The notes below the pieces were generated by a model. The model did not search any database, had not been told where the DNA came from, and was given only the letters and a program-made list of their open reading frames with translations. The translations under genes were made by a program, and so were the position numbers. DNA of 64,000 nt from Parapedobacter pyrenivorans_A (GTDB taxonomy: Bacteria > Bacteroidota > Bacteroidia > Sphingobacteriales > Sphingobacteriaceae): the NCBI RefSeq assembly GCF_041925275.1, contig NZ_JBHEUZ010000006.1, positions 186,001 through 250,000 on the forward strand, written 5' to 3'. This document shows, piece by piece, positions 9,083 through 18,244 of this stretch. The stretch's first letter is position 1. The number at the start of each line of letters is the position of its first letter.

Positions 9083-10927
9083 TTATTGAAACGGATTCAA
9101 TACAATCTTAGGGTTTGCATTTTGCCATGCCAAGTCGATGAAATTGTAATAATTCCTCAGCTCGAAGAAACGCGGGTGTAGTGAATTACTAAACACGAGC
9201 CGATCGAACACATACTTACCATCATTAGGCGTGCCTGGCGCTACCACCAAATAAGGGAATAATGCATACTGTTGAGCTGTTGGATTATTCACCACGCCGT
9301 CCCAAACAATATGGGCCCTGCGGAAACGCTTCAGGTCCCAATACCGATGGTTTTCAAAAGCAAACTCTACCCGACGTTCCTGGATAATATCATCCACAGT
9401 CACGCTCGCTAATGGCTGAATACCTGCACGCTCGCGCACCTGATTGATATAACCCACCGCCACTGGCTGCTGCCCCAGCTCCATAGCCGCTTCTGCCGCA
9501 ATCAACACCGCTTCGGCAAACCGGAAACGTGGGAACCACATATCACTATTGCGACCACGCGTAGAAGCACCCGGTGTTTCATCGAGAAACTTACGGAAAA
9601 AGAAACCGGTTTTGTTCATAAATTGTTCATTTGAACGGTTCGGCCCGTTTGCAGCCGTAATCAATCGGCCACTGCCATCTTGTTCTCCCGGTTGCCCTGT
9701 AACCGTCTGCCATACACCATTACTCCATACTTTTTGACCGGCCTGAAGCCCCACCGGCGTTCCCTTAAATACGGCATTGGGAAGGATTACAGAACCGCCA
9801 AGACGTGCGTCTTTATTCGCAAAAGCATCGACCGGGCTATCGTAAAAAACATAGTTTCCCTGATTATCCTGAATACGGATTTCGCCATTTCGATTGTCCG
9901 TATACTCGAAATCCTCTACCAGATTCAGGATGGGCCCTGCATACGCCCGATCGATATCTTCAGCATGCGAACCTGGGATATTTGCTGTTGTAAAATTTAC
10001 TTGCTGGTTGGCGCCGGGATAACCATGATCTCTCGCCCAGATTACTTCCTTATTATTGCCTTTGACACTAGTCGCTTCATAAAAATTACGTTCCAAGTCG
10101 TCCGGCTTGGTCAACTGCAACTCATACGGACTGTTATCGATGACTTCTTTTGCCGCTGCTAGAGCGGTTTGATAATACCCGTCAGCTAAATTGGCAGGAA
10201 TCCCAACCTCACCGCCAGGCGTAGTAATCGGGCTGGGCATCTTATTATTATAGTTGGCGAGCGAACCGGCATAAATGGCCGCACGCGCTTTCAACATCAA
10301 TGCCACCCACTTATTTGCCCGGGCCGAATTGGTATTTGGATCGATAGACATCATGGGGGCTATCTCATCACATTCCGCAATGATATAGTTATACAATTCC
10401 GCCTCGGTGGATCGTGGATACTGTAACGTGGTAATGTCCATACCGCTCGCGTACTCGAATACCTCATCGCCTACGATAGGCATACCACCCATTCCCCTGG
10501 CCATATTGAAGTACGTCCAAGCCCGTAAAAAACGTGCCTCTCCCTCATACTGAAGCCGGTCTAATTCGTCCAATACCGTTGTACTACGCAACCCTTTTAA
10601 AAACTGATTGATGTTCCGGATGAGCCCATAGTCATACACGCGCCAATGTGCGTTACCGAAATTCTGCATATTATCCGGTCCACCGTCAGACTTGCCTGCT
10701 TCGTCCAGAACCGTGAGCGTGTAAGAATCACCTATATGCTGCCCCCAATTTACCCGGCCGTAATAATTTGCCAATACCGAGCGAATCATTACCGGATCAC
10801 CAAAAACCTGCTCTTCCGTAAGTATCTGATCCGGCTCGCGTTCAAGGAAATCGGAACAACTGCTGGCACATAGCAATCCGCCCGCCAATACCAATACCTT
10901 GAATATGGATATGCTTGACTTTTTCAT
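9083..10927 (-). CDS. SusD/RagB-like glycan-binding lipoprotein
   Basis: This 614-residue protein is the surface lid of a SusCD import complex. The lipobox is CASSC, followed by the family opening SDFLEREPDQILTEEQVFGD. SusD landmarks include EARFLRAWTYFNMARGMGGM near the TPR region and the C-terminal block VEFAFENHRYWDLKRFRRA. The ATG at 10927 (MKKSSISIFK) is chosen; the frame opens nine codons earlier only through a TTG. The gene starts 31 bases after the SusC stop and is followed closely by the DUF3823 lipoprotein. The ligand is unknown. Confidence 0.95.
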   Translation of the reverse strand: MKKSSISIFKVLVLAGGLLCASSCSDFLEREPDQILTEEQVFGDPVMIRSVLANYYGRVNWGQHIGDSYTLTVLDEAGKSDGGPDNMQNFGNAHWRVYDYGLIRNINQFLKGLRSTTVLDELDRLQYEGEARFLRAWTYFNMARGMGGMPIVGDEVFEYASGMDITTLQYPRSTEAELYNYIIAECDEIAPMMSIDPNTNSARANKWVALMLKARAAIYAGSLANYNNKMPSPITTPGGEVGIPANLADGYYQTALAAAKEVIDNSPYELQLTKPDDLERNFYEATSVKGNNKEVIWARDHGYPGANQQVNFTTANIPGSHAEDIDRAYAGPILNLVEDFEYTDNRNGEIRIQDNQGNYVFYDSPVDAFANKDARLGGSVILPNAVFKGTPVGLQAGQKVWSNGVWQTVTGQPGEQDGSGRLITAANGPNRSNEQFMNKTGFFFRKFLDETPGASTRGRNSDMWFPRFRFAEAVLIAAEAAMELGQQPVAVGYINQVRERAGIQPLASVTVDDIIQERRVEFAFENHRYWDLKRFRRAHIVWDGVVNNPTAQQYALFPYLVVAPGTPNDGKYVFDRLVFSNSLHPRFFELRNYYNFIDLAWQNANPKIVLNPFQ

Positions 10928-10958
10928 AATATTTCTTTCTTTAATGATGTCCAACCTA

Positions 10959-13900
10959 CTAAAATTTCACGTTGATGCCGAAATTCATGATTCGCATGGT
11001 TGGGTAGCCCAAACCATTTGTTGCATCCATCTCCGGATCTACGCCGATTAGATTGGTCAATGTATATAAGTTCTGTCCCGAGAAATACACTCGAACCCCG
11101 GTAATGGAAAGCGGTTCTAGAATACGGCTCGGCAACGAGTAGCCGAAATCGAGGTTACGTAGCTTGATATACCGGATGTTCTGCTTCCAGAAATCACTAT
11201 TCCAATAGTTACTATGCCCACTATTGCCTATCAGCAGCATCGGGTATTTGCCGGGGATTAACTCACTGTTTGCATCCCAGATATCGGAAAGTTTCCACGC
11301 GTCATCAAAATAATACTGTGGGTTGTTTCCCCCATCGTGGAACGGATTACGCATTTCCCATTCCTTGTAAAATGTGTACATCCCACCGCCGGAGAAATCC
11401 AATGCCAAGTCAAAATTCTTGTACGCGAAAGAAAAGTTTAACCCAAAGTTCAATACCGGAGTTGACCCTTGGCGATAGCCAATGGGCCGTTCGTCTAACC
11501 CATTGATGACCCCGTCACCGTTTTGGTCAACATACTTAACGTCTCCCGGGCGTAACTGCCGATTGCCTTGACGATCATTATCAATTGGCCAGGTGGCAAT
11601 TTCTTCCCAACTGCTAAACTGACCGTCGGATTCGAGGCCCCAGTTCAGGTAACCATAACGCTGTACAATCGAATAGCGATATTCATCCCACGAGTTACTA
11701 AAGCGGGGTTTGTACCGATCCCAATCGTAAAAGCGAGAATATGTAATATTTCCTGCCAAGGAGTAGCTCAGCTCGCCCGCACGATCACTCCAACGTAAAA
11801 CGGCTTCGTAACCACGGTGCATATCAGAATTGAGGTTTTCGTTGGGCAAGTCAAAACCTGCTTCCGTAGGCACCACTACGTCGTAACGTTTCGCTGGAAG
11901 GCCTGTACGCTTCCGTTGGAAAATCTCTATCGTGGTTGTCAACCGATGCTGTAAGAAGGATGCGTCTACGCCGATGTTCGCGAGTCGTGCCCGGAGCCAT
12001 GAAAGCGTGGTAACAGGCAGCCCGCGTGGCTGGGTACCCAATACATACTCACCGTCGATGAATGCACCTCCAGATTGATAGTTATAACCTGCTATATAAT
12101 CAAAAGGCGCATAGCCGATCTGCCCGGTGTCGTCATCACCAACCAATCCGTACGATCCTCTGATTTTAAGATCATTAACCACCGACCCTAAGCGACTATC
12201 TTTCCAAAACGATTCTTCAGAGATACGCCAGCCTGCAGATGCCGCGGGGAAGAAGCCCCAACGATCATTCGGCGGAAATTTCCACGAACCGTCAAAACGC
12301 CCAATAAGTTCCAACAAGTACTTACCCGAATAATCATAGTTGACCTTTCCAAGGTAACCAAGGCGGGCTTGCGTATTGTTGCCCACATCCTCGTAACGGT
12401 CGGCATTGTGGAAATAAATCAATCCCAACGCATTTGCATCGGGGATGGAGTGAATCCACGTTGTCGGCTCATTTCGCATAATCGTTTCCATACTGCCCAC
12501 TACAGCAATATTATGACCGGCGAAAGCTTTCGTATAATTCAGCTGTACGTTCGAGGTCAGTTCTTCCACGTGACCCATCCGACGCTCTCTCCAAGGGTTG
12601 TTGTTTTGGAAATCAACCTCATATGTATCTTCAGCTTCATTATACTTATACAGTTTATACGTAAACTCATGATTGTCCAGCCGCTGGTTTGCATAGTAAT
12701 ACCCTACAAGCGCCTTGGCCTTCAACCCATCGATAATGTCGTATTCTGCATCAAAATTCAGTTGGCTGACCCGCCAGGTATTTTGCATCTTACCAGATAA
12801 ATCGTAGGTCAACCATCCAAAGTTCGTCCCCGGATCGGTAGAGGTCATAGCAGGGTAATCCGGGTTATCGTTGGCAAATGGTCGCTTTGTCGGGAGGTTT
12901 CTGTACGTACCAAAACGCGGCAACCAAAGGTCGTCGCCACCGGGTACGCCCGGATTCGTCTTCTGCTCGTGCCGGGCATTGTAGCTAGCCCCTACCCGAA
13001 AACGGCTACTAATATCCGCCGTGATGTTCATTTGAACGTTCGTGCGTTTGAAACCTCCGTAATTTACGATAACGTCATTTTGGTTAAGGTGACCCAAACT
13101 GAAATAATAGTTGATTTTGTCCGATCCGCCGGACACATTGGCGTTGACATAAACTTGGGGCGAAGTTTCCCAAATGTAATCATACCAATCAAACGGCACG
13201 TACCCTTTTTCCGTGCCCTGCCGCCACTTCTCCAAATCCTCCATGGTGTAGGTACGAGAATCCGGAGGCTTCACCGTTTCAGCTTGAATATAGTTCTCTA
13301 CATAAGTGACGGCATCTGCCGGCTTGGGGAACGTAGACAAGTTCTGGAAGCCATAGTTAGATGTCAGACTAATGGTATTTTTGGTATTCCGTTTACCTCG
13401 TTTGGTGGTAACTACCACAACACCGTTAGCCGCCCGCACACCGTATATGGCGGCAGATGCGTCCTTCAACACCGAAATGGTCTCGATGTCATTGAAATCT
13501 AAGTTATTGAATTGCCCGGCATCTTTCTGCACACCGTCAATAACGTAAAGGGGGTTCCCCATGTTACGGATTTGGATCTGCGTAGTACCTCCGGGCCGTC
13601 CATCCGTCTGCCGGAAATTCAGTCCCGGAATCTTCCCAACCAACGCACCCGACGTGGTGGATGCCAGCGACCGACTGATGTCATCAGCACCGATGGACGC
13701 AATCGCGCCGGTCAACGTTTCCTTTTTCTGTGCCAAACCAAACCCGGTTACGACCACTTCGTCCAATGATTCGGATGACGAAGTCAGGTTGATAGACACA
13801 TTGTTGGCATTAGCCCCTACACTCACTACCCGCTGGTCATAACCGAGGTAGGTAACCAAAAGGGAATCGCCACCGGATGCCACTTCAATGGAGAATGTAC

Positions 13901-14072
13901 CATCGGCCGAGCTCGACGTAGTTCGCTGGCTGACCAACGCCTTGATGGTCGCGCTGCCAATCGGAGTACTACCCTCCGCATCCCTCACCGTCCCGGTAAC
14001 GGAACGGGTCTGGGCCATTGCTATGGATAGTCCAACGCACCATAGCAACGTTACAAGTAAAGCTTTACTCAT
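10959..14072 (-). CDS. SusC/RagA-like TonB-dependent receptor
   Basis: This 1037-residue outer-membrane transporter has a signal peptide ending at SIAMAQ, a carboxypeptidase-regulatory-like domain (TGTVRDAEGSTPIGSATIKA), the TonB-box-like SLDEVVVTGFGLAQKKETLT, a plug (NPLYVIDGVQK, IETISVLKDASAAIYGVRAA) and a 22-strand-type barrel ending in MRIMNFGINVKF. It lacks an STN domain, so it is not wired to a FecR system. It forms an operon with the SusD and DUF3823 genes. The upstream enolase-superfamily gene is on the same strand, but 147 bases with a promoter-like sequence (14127-14158) separate them, so this SusC may be transcribed both from that promoter and by read-through. Confidence 0.95.
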   Translation of the reverse strand: MSKALLVTLLWCVGLSIAMAQTRSVTGTVRDAEGSTPIGSATIKALVSQRTTSSSADGTFSIEVASGGDSLLVTYLGYDQRVVSVGANANNVSINLTSSSESLDEVVVTGFGLAQKKETLTGAIASIGADDISRSLASTTSGALVGKIPGLNFRQTDGRPGGTTQIQIRNMGNPLYVIDGVQKDAGQFNNLDFNDIETISVLKDASAAIYGVRAANGVVVVTTKRGKRNTKNTISLTSNYGFQNLSTFPKPADAVTYVENYIQAETVKPPDSRTYTMEDLEKWRQGTEKGYVPFDWYDYIWETSPQVYVNANVSGGSDKINYYFSLGHLNQNDVIVNYGGFKRTNVQMNITADISSRFRVGASYNARHEQKTNPGVPGGDDLWLPRFGTYRNLPTKRPFANDNPDYPAMTSTDPGTNFGWLTYDLSGKMQNTWRVSQLNFDAEYDIIDGLKAKALVGYYYANQRLDNHEFTYKLYKYNEAEDTYEVDFQNNNPWRERRMGHVEELTSNVQLNYTKAFAGHNIAVVGSMETIMRNEPTTWIHSIPDANALGLIYFHNADRYEDVGNNTQARLGYLGKVNYDYSGKYLLELIGRFDGSWKFPPNDRWGFFPAASAGWRISEESFWKDSRLGSVVNDLKIRGSYGLVGDDDTGQIGYAPFDYIAGYNYQSGGAFIDGEYVLGTQPRGLPVTTLSWLRARLANIGVDASFLQHRLTTTIEIFQRKRTGLPAKRYDVVVPTEAGFDLPNENLNSDMHRGYEAVLRWSDRAGELSYSLAGNITYSRFYDWDRYKPRFSNSWDEYRYSIVQRYGYLNWGLESDGQFSSWEEIATWPIDNDRQGNRQLRPGDVKYVDQNGDGVINGLDERPIGYRQGSTPVLNFGLNFSFAYKNFDLALDFSGGGMYTFYKEWEMRNPFHDGGNNPQYYFDDAWKLSDIWDANSELIPGKYPMLLIGNSGHSNYWNSDFWKQNIRYIKLRNLDFGYSLPSRILEPLSITGVRVYFSGQNLYTLTNLIGVDPEMDATNGLGYPTMRIMNFGINVKF

Positions 14073-14126
14073 AGTTCTGTTGTTTTTGTTTTAATTGTTT
14101 ATAATTGTATTGATTAATCCTGCATT

Positions 14127-14158
14127 CAAATAAATCCGTCCAAAAGCCCGCTGCAAAA
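14127..14158 (-). promoter_or_regulatory. candidate promoter of the SusC/SusD/DUF3823 operon
   Basis: On the minus strand TTTTG (14154-14158), 19 bases, then TTTATTTG (14127-14134) resemble the Bacteroidota -33/-7 pair, with one mismatch to TAnnTTTG. It ends 54 bases before the SusC start. Confidence 0.4.
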
Positions 14159-14219
14159 CCGGCCTATGTCTTCTGGGTACAGACGGTAAGCGCATTCATA
14201 AAGTAAGATTGTTGAGTGT

Positions 14220-15428
14220 CTATCTCAACAATTCCAGCCCGAACCCAGGCGCATCGGGTGGGATCAGTTGCCCCCCTTTGATGGTATATCCACTGAGGTC
14301 CACATCGTCAGACGTACTGGTAACGCCCTCTATCGTCACCGTATTCCCCAAGCCACCGGCCATGTGGGCCGTATAGAAAGTTTTGAGCAGCGACCCCCAA
14401 GCGTGGGGAGATGCCTGCACACCGTATTGGATCAGCTGCGGCATGAGTTTGCGCCAGTTGGTAAACCCAAGCCCCTCGATATCAGAGATATGCACATCCA
14501 TGAGTTTTTGCTGCATCAGCGTATCCAGCAACGCGGGGTCCGGATCGGCTTCGCCTTCTGCAAGCAGGCTCTTTACGTTGGCCTTGGCCATCCACTCACG
14601 GAGCTTACGGTAATCTTCAACAGTTTCATGAAAAGGCTCTTCAATCCAGAAAAGCGGTGTATTACCGATGCCGTCGAGGTAAGCCGTAAATTCATTTATA
14701 GTGAACCCATTGTTGCCGTCCACCAAGATCTCACAATCCGGGAATGCTTCGGCCACCCGTTTGGTGACTTCGATATCGCGCGCCAACCCTTCTTTCTGAG
14801 CCATCCAGCGGTGGCCCCGACCGATTTTCAGTTTGAATTGGCGGTAACCGTAGTCATAGTCATAGCGGCAGTTGGCAAGTACCTGATCGATGCCCCCGGG
14901 CGCATGGGCGGGCTCTAGGTCATCAAAATAAATCATGCCGCTATAGTATTTTGTCGTAAATGGTTTGTCGCGCCCCAGCAGTGCATATACTGGTTTGTTC
15001 AGGGCTACACCAGCAAGGTCGTGCAACGCGATATCAAACGGGAGGTAACGGTCGTCCGTGATGCCGGCATCGACATGGAATACATCCGATAATTTCTTGC
15101 CTACCAATTCCGGAACGAGCCGTTGCGCGCTGTCGCGGCCACCCCGCAACGAGGCCCAGCCCTTGGCTCCCTTATCGGTGGTAATGGTACAAATGCCAAT
15201 ACGGGGACCGAATCCATGCACATCCAGCCGCGCATTCTTCCCTACGAAACGTGGGTATTGCATCCGTACATCATCAAATGATACGGATTGGATGGTATGG
15301 TAGGCCAATTCTTCTTGCATGCGTGCCGCTCCCGGTCTGCTGCGGAGTACGCCGCCAAAAGCCGTTTTTGATAGGACGCTTGCTGCTACCCCGGCATTCA
15401 GCATGTAGATGAATTCTCTTCTTCTCAT
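14220..15428 (-). CDS. Tat-exported enolase-superfamily enzyme (mandelate racemase/muconate lactonizing type)
   Basis: This 402-residue protein belongs to the MR/MLE branch of the enolase superfamily, which removes a proton alpha to a carboxylate; sugar-acid dehydratases are the most common activity. A twin-arginine signal is clear (MRRREFIYMLNAGVAASVLS), so it should act folded in the periplasm. The barrel shows the base motif FKLKIGRGH (K-x-K), metal ligands in EILVDGNNGF, FWIEEPF and LLAEGEADPDP, an Asp in VHISDIEG and a His in SPHAWGSLL, consistent with a His/Asp dyad. It is the last gene of the ThuA/PVC operon, 48 bases after the epimerase gene. Most characterised sugar-acid dehydratases are cytosolic, so export is unusual. 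The substrate is not assignable. Confidence 0.88.
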   Translation of the reverse strand: MRRREFIYMLNAGVAASVLSKTAFGGVLRSRPGAARMQEELAYHTIQSVSFDDVRMQYPRFVGKNARLDVHGFGPRIGICTITTDKGAKGWASLRGGRDSAQRLVPELVGKKLSDVFHVDAGITDDRYLPFDIALHDLAGVALNKPVYALLGRDKPFTTKYYSGMIYFDDLEPAHAPGGIDQVLANCRYDYDYGYRQFKLKIGRGHRWMAQKEGLARDIEVTKRVAEAFPDCEILVDGNNGFTINEFTAYLDGIGNTPLFWIEEPFHETVEDYRKLREWMAKANVKSLLAEGEADPDPALLDTLMQQKLMDVHISDIEGLGFTNWRKLMPQLIQYGVQASPHAWGSLLKTFYTAHMAGGLGNTVTIEGVTSTSDDVDLSGYTIKGGQLIPPDAPGFGLELLR

Positions 15429-15476
15429 AATTTGGAGTGTTAATTAGTTAATTCCCGACACGTTCATTGTGTATCG

Positions 15477-16325
15477 TTAACAAAATGTCTTCTTTAAAAA
15501 TGCGAACCCTTCCGTGGCCAGTTCATCGGCGCTATTGGCCAATGGCCTCCATATACTGGCTGCCCGGGCCAGCTCTTTGGAGGGCGCGCCAAAGGTTTCG
15601 ATAACCAGGCCTCCTTCATAGCCAATGCTTCGAAGCGCATCGCGTATACCGACCCAATCCAAATGGCCCGTTCCGGGCGTGCCCCGGTCGTTCTCATTGG
15701 CTTGGATATGCACCAGCCTATCGCCCAGCTTCACAATACTCGCAGGGATATCCTTCTCTTCGATGTTGCTGTGGAAGGTGTCTAATAAAATCTTTAAATA
15801 GGGGCTACCCAGCTCGTCCACGATGTCTATGGCCTGGTCGACTGTATTAACCATGTCGGTCTCAAACCGGTTTAGCGGCTCCAGCGCCAAAATGACGCCC
15901 AACTCTTCGGCTCGTTTGATAGCTTGCTCGAGATTTTCCAGGCACCATTGTCTTTCCTGCGCCTTTTGCTCAGCAGAAACCAACCGTGTCTTCCCCACCG
16001 CCGAGTAAAGCGGCCCGCCGAACACGGGGCTTTCCAGCTCGTTGGCAATTTCCAAGCAATCGATGATATAGGAAAGCCCGTTCGCCCGGATTTCTGGCCG
16101 CTCGCCGGAAATATCCCGATCCATGCCAAAAGCACCACTCACCGACACGTTCAACCCCAACTCCCGGCTAGCCTTCTTCAAGGCCGTCCAGTCAATCAGG
16201 TCCCGGTCCTCCACCGCAATTTCGATTACATCGTACCCGATATCCTTCGCTTTACGCAATACGTCGAACGATGCCGTTGAAAACGGCGAAACCCAAACAA
16301 ACGTGCTAATTCCTATATGCATCAT
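15477..16325 (-). CDS. sugar phosphate isomerase/epimerase (xylose-isomerase-like TIM barrel)
   Basis: This 282-residue cytosolic TIM-barrel protein resembles ketose 3-epimerases (D-tagatose or D-psicose 3-epimerase group). The four expected metal ligands can be picked out: Glu in ILALEPLNRFETD, Asp in LKILLDTFHSN, His in LVHIQANENDRG and Glu in GGLVIETFG. The RGTPGTGHLDW segment is also typical. There is no signal peptide. Its neighbours are a Gfo/Idh/MocA oxidoreductase (35 bases upstream) and an enolase-superfamily enzyme. Gfo/Idh, epimerase-fold and ThuA genes often cluster in oxidised-sugar or 3-keto-glycoside breakdown, and a similar role is likely here. The substrate is inferred only at that level. 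Confidence 0.88.
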   Translation of the reverse strand: MMHIGISTFVWVSPFSTASFDVLRKAKDIGYDVIEIAVEDRDLIDWTALKKASRELGLNVSVSGAFGMDRDISGERPEIRANGLSYIIDCLEIANELESPVFGGPLYSAVGKTRLVSAEQKAQERQWCLENLEQAIKRAEELGVILALEPLNRFETDMVNTVDQAIDIVDELGSPYLKILLDTFHSNIEEKDIPASIVKLGDRLVHIQANENDRGTPGTGHLDWVGIRDALRSIGYEGGLVIETFGAPSKELARAASIWRPLANSADELATEGFAFLKKTFC

Positions 16326-16360
16326 TTAAAACCAACCTAACTTATAAACCAAACTTTATC

Positions 16361-17470
16361 TTATTCGAAACTTGGAATCTCCACGCGGACTCCACCTTTC
16401 ATGGCCGATTCGTGGGCACAGATACCTGCGCATGTATAATTTGCTGCCCGCGCAGCGTCTACCGCCGAATCACGCCCCTCCACAATGGCCGCAACAAACT
16501 CCTGCACCAAATGGGGGTGCGAACCGCCGTGCCCCGCACCTTGCAGGAACGACACGTGGTTGGGATCGTCAATGCGCTCACGCTTGGTAAAATCAGCAAT
16601 CTCGGGGATCAGCAATTCGTCGGTGTCAGGCACGTCAATACGCCGTGCATTCTCACCGCCATCGAAAATCACGTGTTCCTCATCTTGCAGCTGCTCCCAC
16701 TCGAACGACATCTTAGTACCATACACGTCGTAGCTCTCGCGGTACTGCCGTACCACGTCAAAGAGCGACCGCGTAGCTTCGGCTACCACGTCCGAGTTTT
16801 TCAGCTTGAACGTAGCGGTTTCCACCGCATAAGGTGCGTTGTAGCGGCTGGCAAGATCGTCCGACAAGCGTCCGGAGCCGTGGCAAACCACTGATTCGGC
16901 AATGGTGTTGTTGATGCGCAACAGGGGAGATATGGCGTGCGTGCCGTTCAACATCGGCGGGTAGCCCTTCCAATATTCGGCCCACCCATCCATGCTCATA
17001 TCTTGGATATGCGAACCGCGGACAAACTGTATTTTACCCAGTTGTCCCGTTTCGGCCAATTTCAACCCATACAGGAATTCGCGGGTATATAAGGCGGTTT
17101 CCATCATCATATATACCTTGCCCGATTTACGTTTGGCAGCTACAATGGCTTCGCAATCTTCAACAGTCATCGCCATCGGTATGGTACAGGCGGTATGCTT
17201 ATTCGCATTCAACGATGCCAAGGTCATCTGAGCATGCTCCGGCACGGGGGTAACGATGTGGATAGCATCCACATCCTCGCGTTTCACGACATCCTCAAAA
17301 TCGGTGAAAACCAAATCATCATCGAGGTTGAACTTCGTTTTCAACTCGTTAAGTGTATTTTGATTGCGGGTGCATATCCCGACAGCCTTGATATGCGGGT
17401 GCTTCTGGTAAATGGGTATAAATTCTTTCCCGAAACCCATTCCTACGATAACGACAGTGATTTGTGACAT
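16361..17470 (-). CDS. Gfo/Idh/MocA-family oxidoreductase with altered EKP motif
   Basis: This 369-residue protein has an N-terminal Rossmann NAD(P)-binding fold (VVIVGMGFGKEF) and the C-terminal alpha/beta substrate domain of the family. It contains AIHIVTPVPEHAQMTLASLN, where the family normally continues to an E-K-P motif whose lysine is catalytic. Here the segment reads C95-T-I-P-M-A, so the lysine position is Ile97. Other family-like parts remain, such as ETALYTREFLYGLKLAETGQ and VQEFVAAIVEGRDSAVDA. No signal peptide is present. The gene sits between ThuA and the epimerase in one operon. It may use a different catalytic residue, represent a distinct clade, or act in another way. Confidence 0.88.
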   Translation of the reverse strand: MSQITVVIVGMGFGKEFIPIYQKHPHIKAVGICTRNQNTLNELKTKFNLDDDLVFTDFEDVVKREDVDAIHIVTPVPEHAQMTLASLNANKHTACTIPMAMTVEDCEAIVAAKRKSGKVYMMMETALYTREFLYGLKLAETGQLGKIQFVRGSHIQDMSMDGWAEYWKGYPPMLNGTHAISPLLRINNTIAESVVCHGSGRLSDDLASRYNAPYAVETATFKLKNSDVVAEATRSLFDVVRQYRESYDVYGTKMSFEWEQLQDEEHVIFDGGENARRIDVPDTDELLIPEIADFTKRERIDDPNHVSFLQGAGHGGSHPHLVQEFVAAIVEGRDSAVDAARAANYTCAGICAHESAMKGGVRVEIPSFE

Positions 17471-17507
17471 GTTCTCTTCTTATTTTTAGCTAATTATATC
17501 GTTCTTA

Positions 17508-18230
17508 TTAGTTTGCAATCCAGTTGACCGCGTTGATTAACAATGTTTTGTAAGCTTCGTGCTCATGGCTACGCTCGTCGTGGCCTGTCGTAATTCCGGC
17601 TATTTTTGCCTTCCGGTGATTCACTGTGAATACGCCTGGGTAAACCGCGTCGGTTTCCTTAGACTGGCCAATGACCAATACCTCGATTCCTTTTGCTGTA
17701 GGGTCTGGCACAAATCGATACAACTCGTCAACAAATTCGAATTTCGCCGGGACGCCTTGCGTAATGGGATGGCCGGAATTAACGACAAGGTTCTTTATTT
17801 CCTGAAGCTTCTCGTGGCTCTTACTGCCCCCGCCCACATAATTGAGGTTGTAGGCTGGCCAGTCTGCCCAGTTATACCATACCGCGGCATGCAAGAGTAA
17901 CAGGCCATGCCCCTTCTCTATGAATTTAGTGATAGCTGCCTGCCCCGGTGCGCTAATCGGTTGGTTGTTCGTCAAAATCAATAGATCCGCTTGTTTCAGA
18001 TAGGCAGGGATGGAATCCGTGTGTTCGGTATACGTTACGCTATATTTACCGGTTGATTCGATAGTCTTTTTGTCTTCTTGACCGTACCACCGACCGAAGT
18101 CGTGGGAACCGCCGCCACCTACCATCAAAATCCGGAGGGGTTTGCTTTGGCCCAGTGCGCTGCCTGCAGTGACGACCAACAAAGCCAGTCCTGCCAATAG
18201 TTTCATCGTGTTGTTCATACTTAAGTTCAT
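17508..18230 (-). CDS. exported ThuA-domain protein
   Basis: This 240-residue protein has a signal peptide (MKLLAGLALLVVTAGSALGQ, preceded by two alternative ATGs) and one ThuA-type domain of the class I glutamine-amidotransferase-like fold. Visible blocks are LRILMVGGGGSHDFGRWYGQ, ADLLILTNNQPIS, FIEKGHGLLLLHAAVWYNW and HDERSHEHEAYKTLLINAVNW. ThuA proteins are linked to trehalose and other disaccharide use and have been tied to 3-keto-glycoside metabolism, but the exact reaction is not settled for most members. It starts 14 bases after the large PVC-type lipoprotein gene, whose own N-terminus has a second ThuA-like domain. It probably acts in the periplasm with that protein. Confidence 0.88.
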   Translation of the reverse strand: MNLSMNNTMKLLAGLALLVVTAGSALGQSKPLRILMVGGGGSHDFGRWYGQEDKKTIESTGKYSVTYTEHTDSIPAYLKQADLLILTNNQPISAPGQAAITKFIEKGHGLLLLHAAVWYNWADWPAYNLNYVGGGSKSHEKLQEIKNLVVNSGHPITQGVPAKFEFVDELYRFVPDPTAKGIEVLVIGQSKETDAVYPGVFTVNHRKAKIAGITTGHDERSHEHEAYKTLLINAVNWIAN

Positions 18231-18244
18231 CTGTTTTTAATTCG

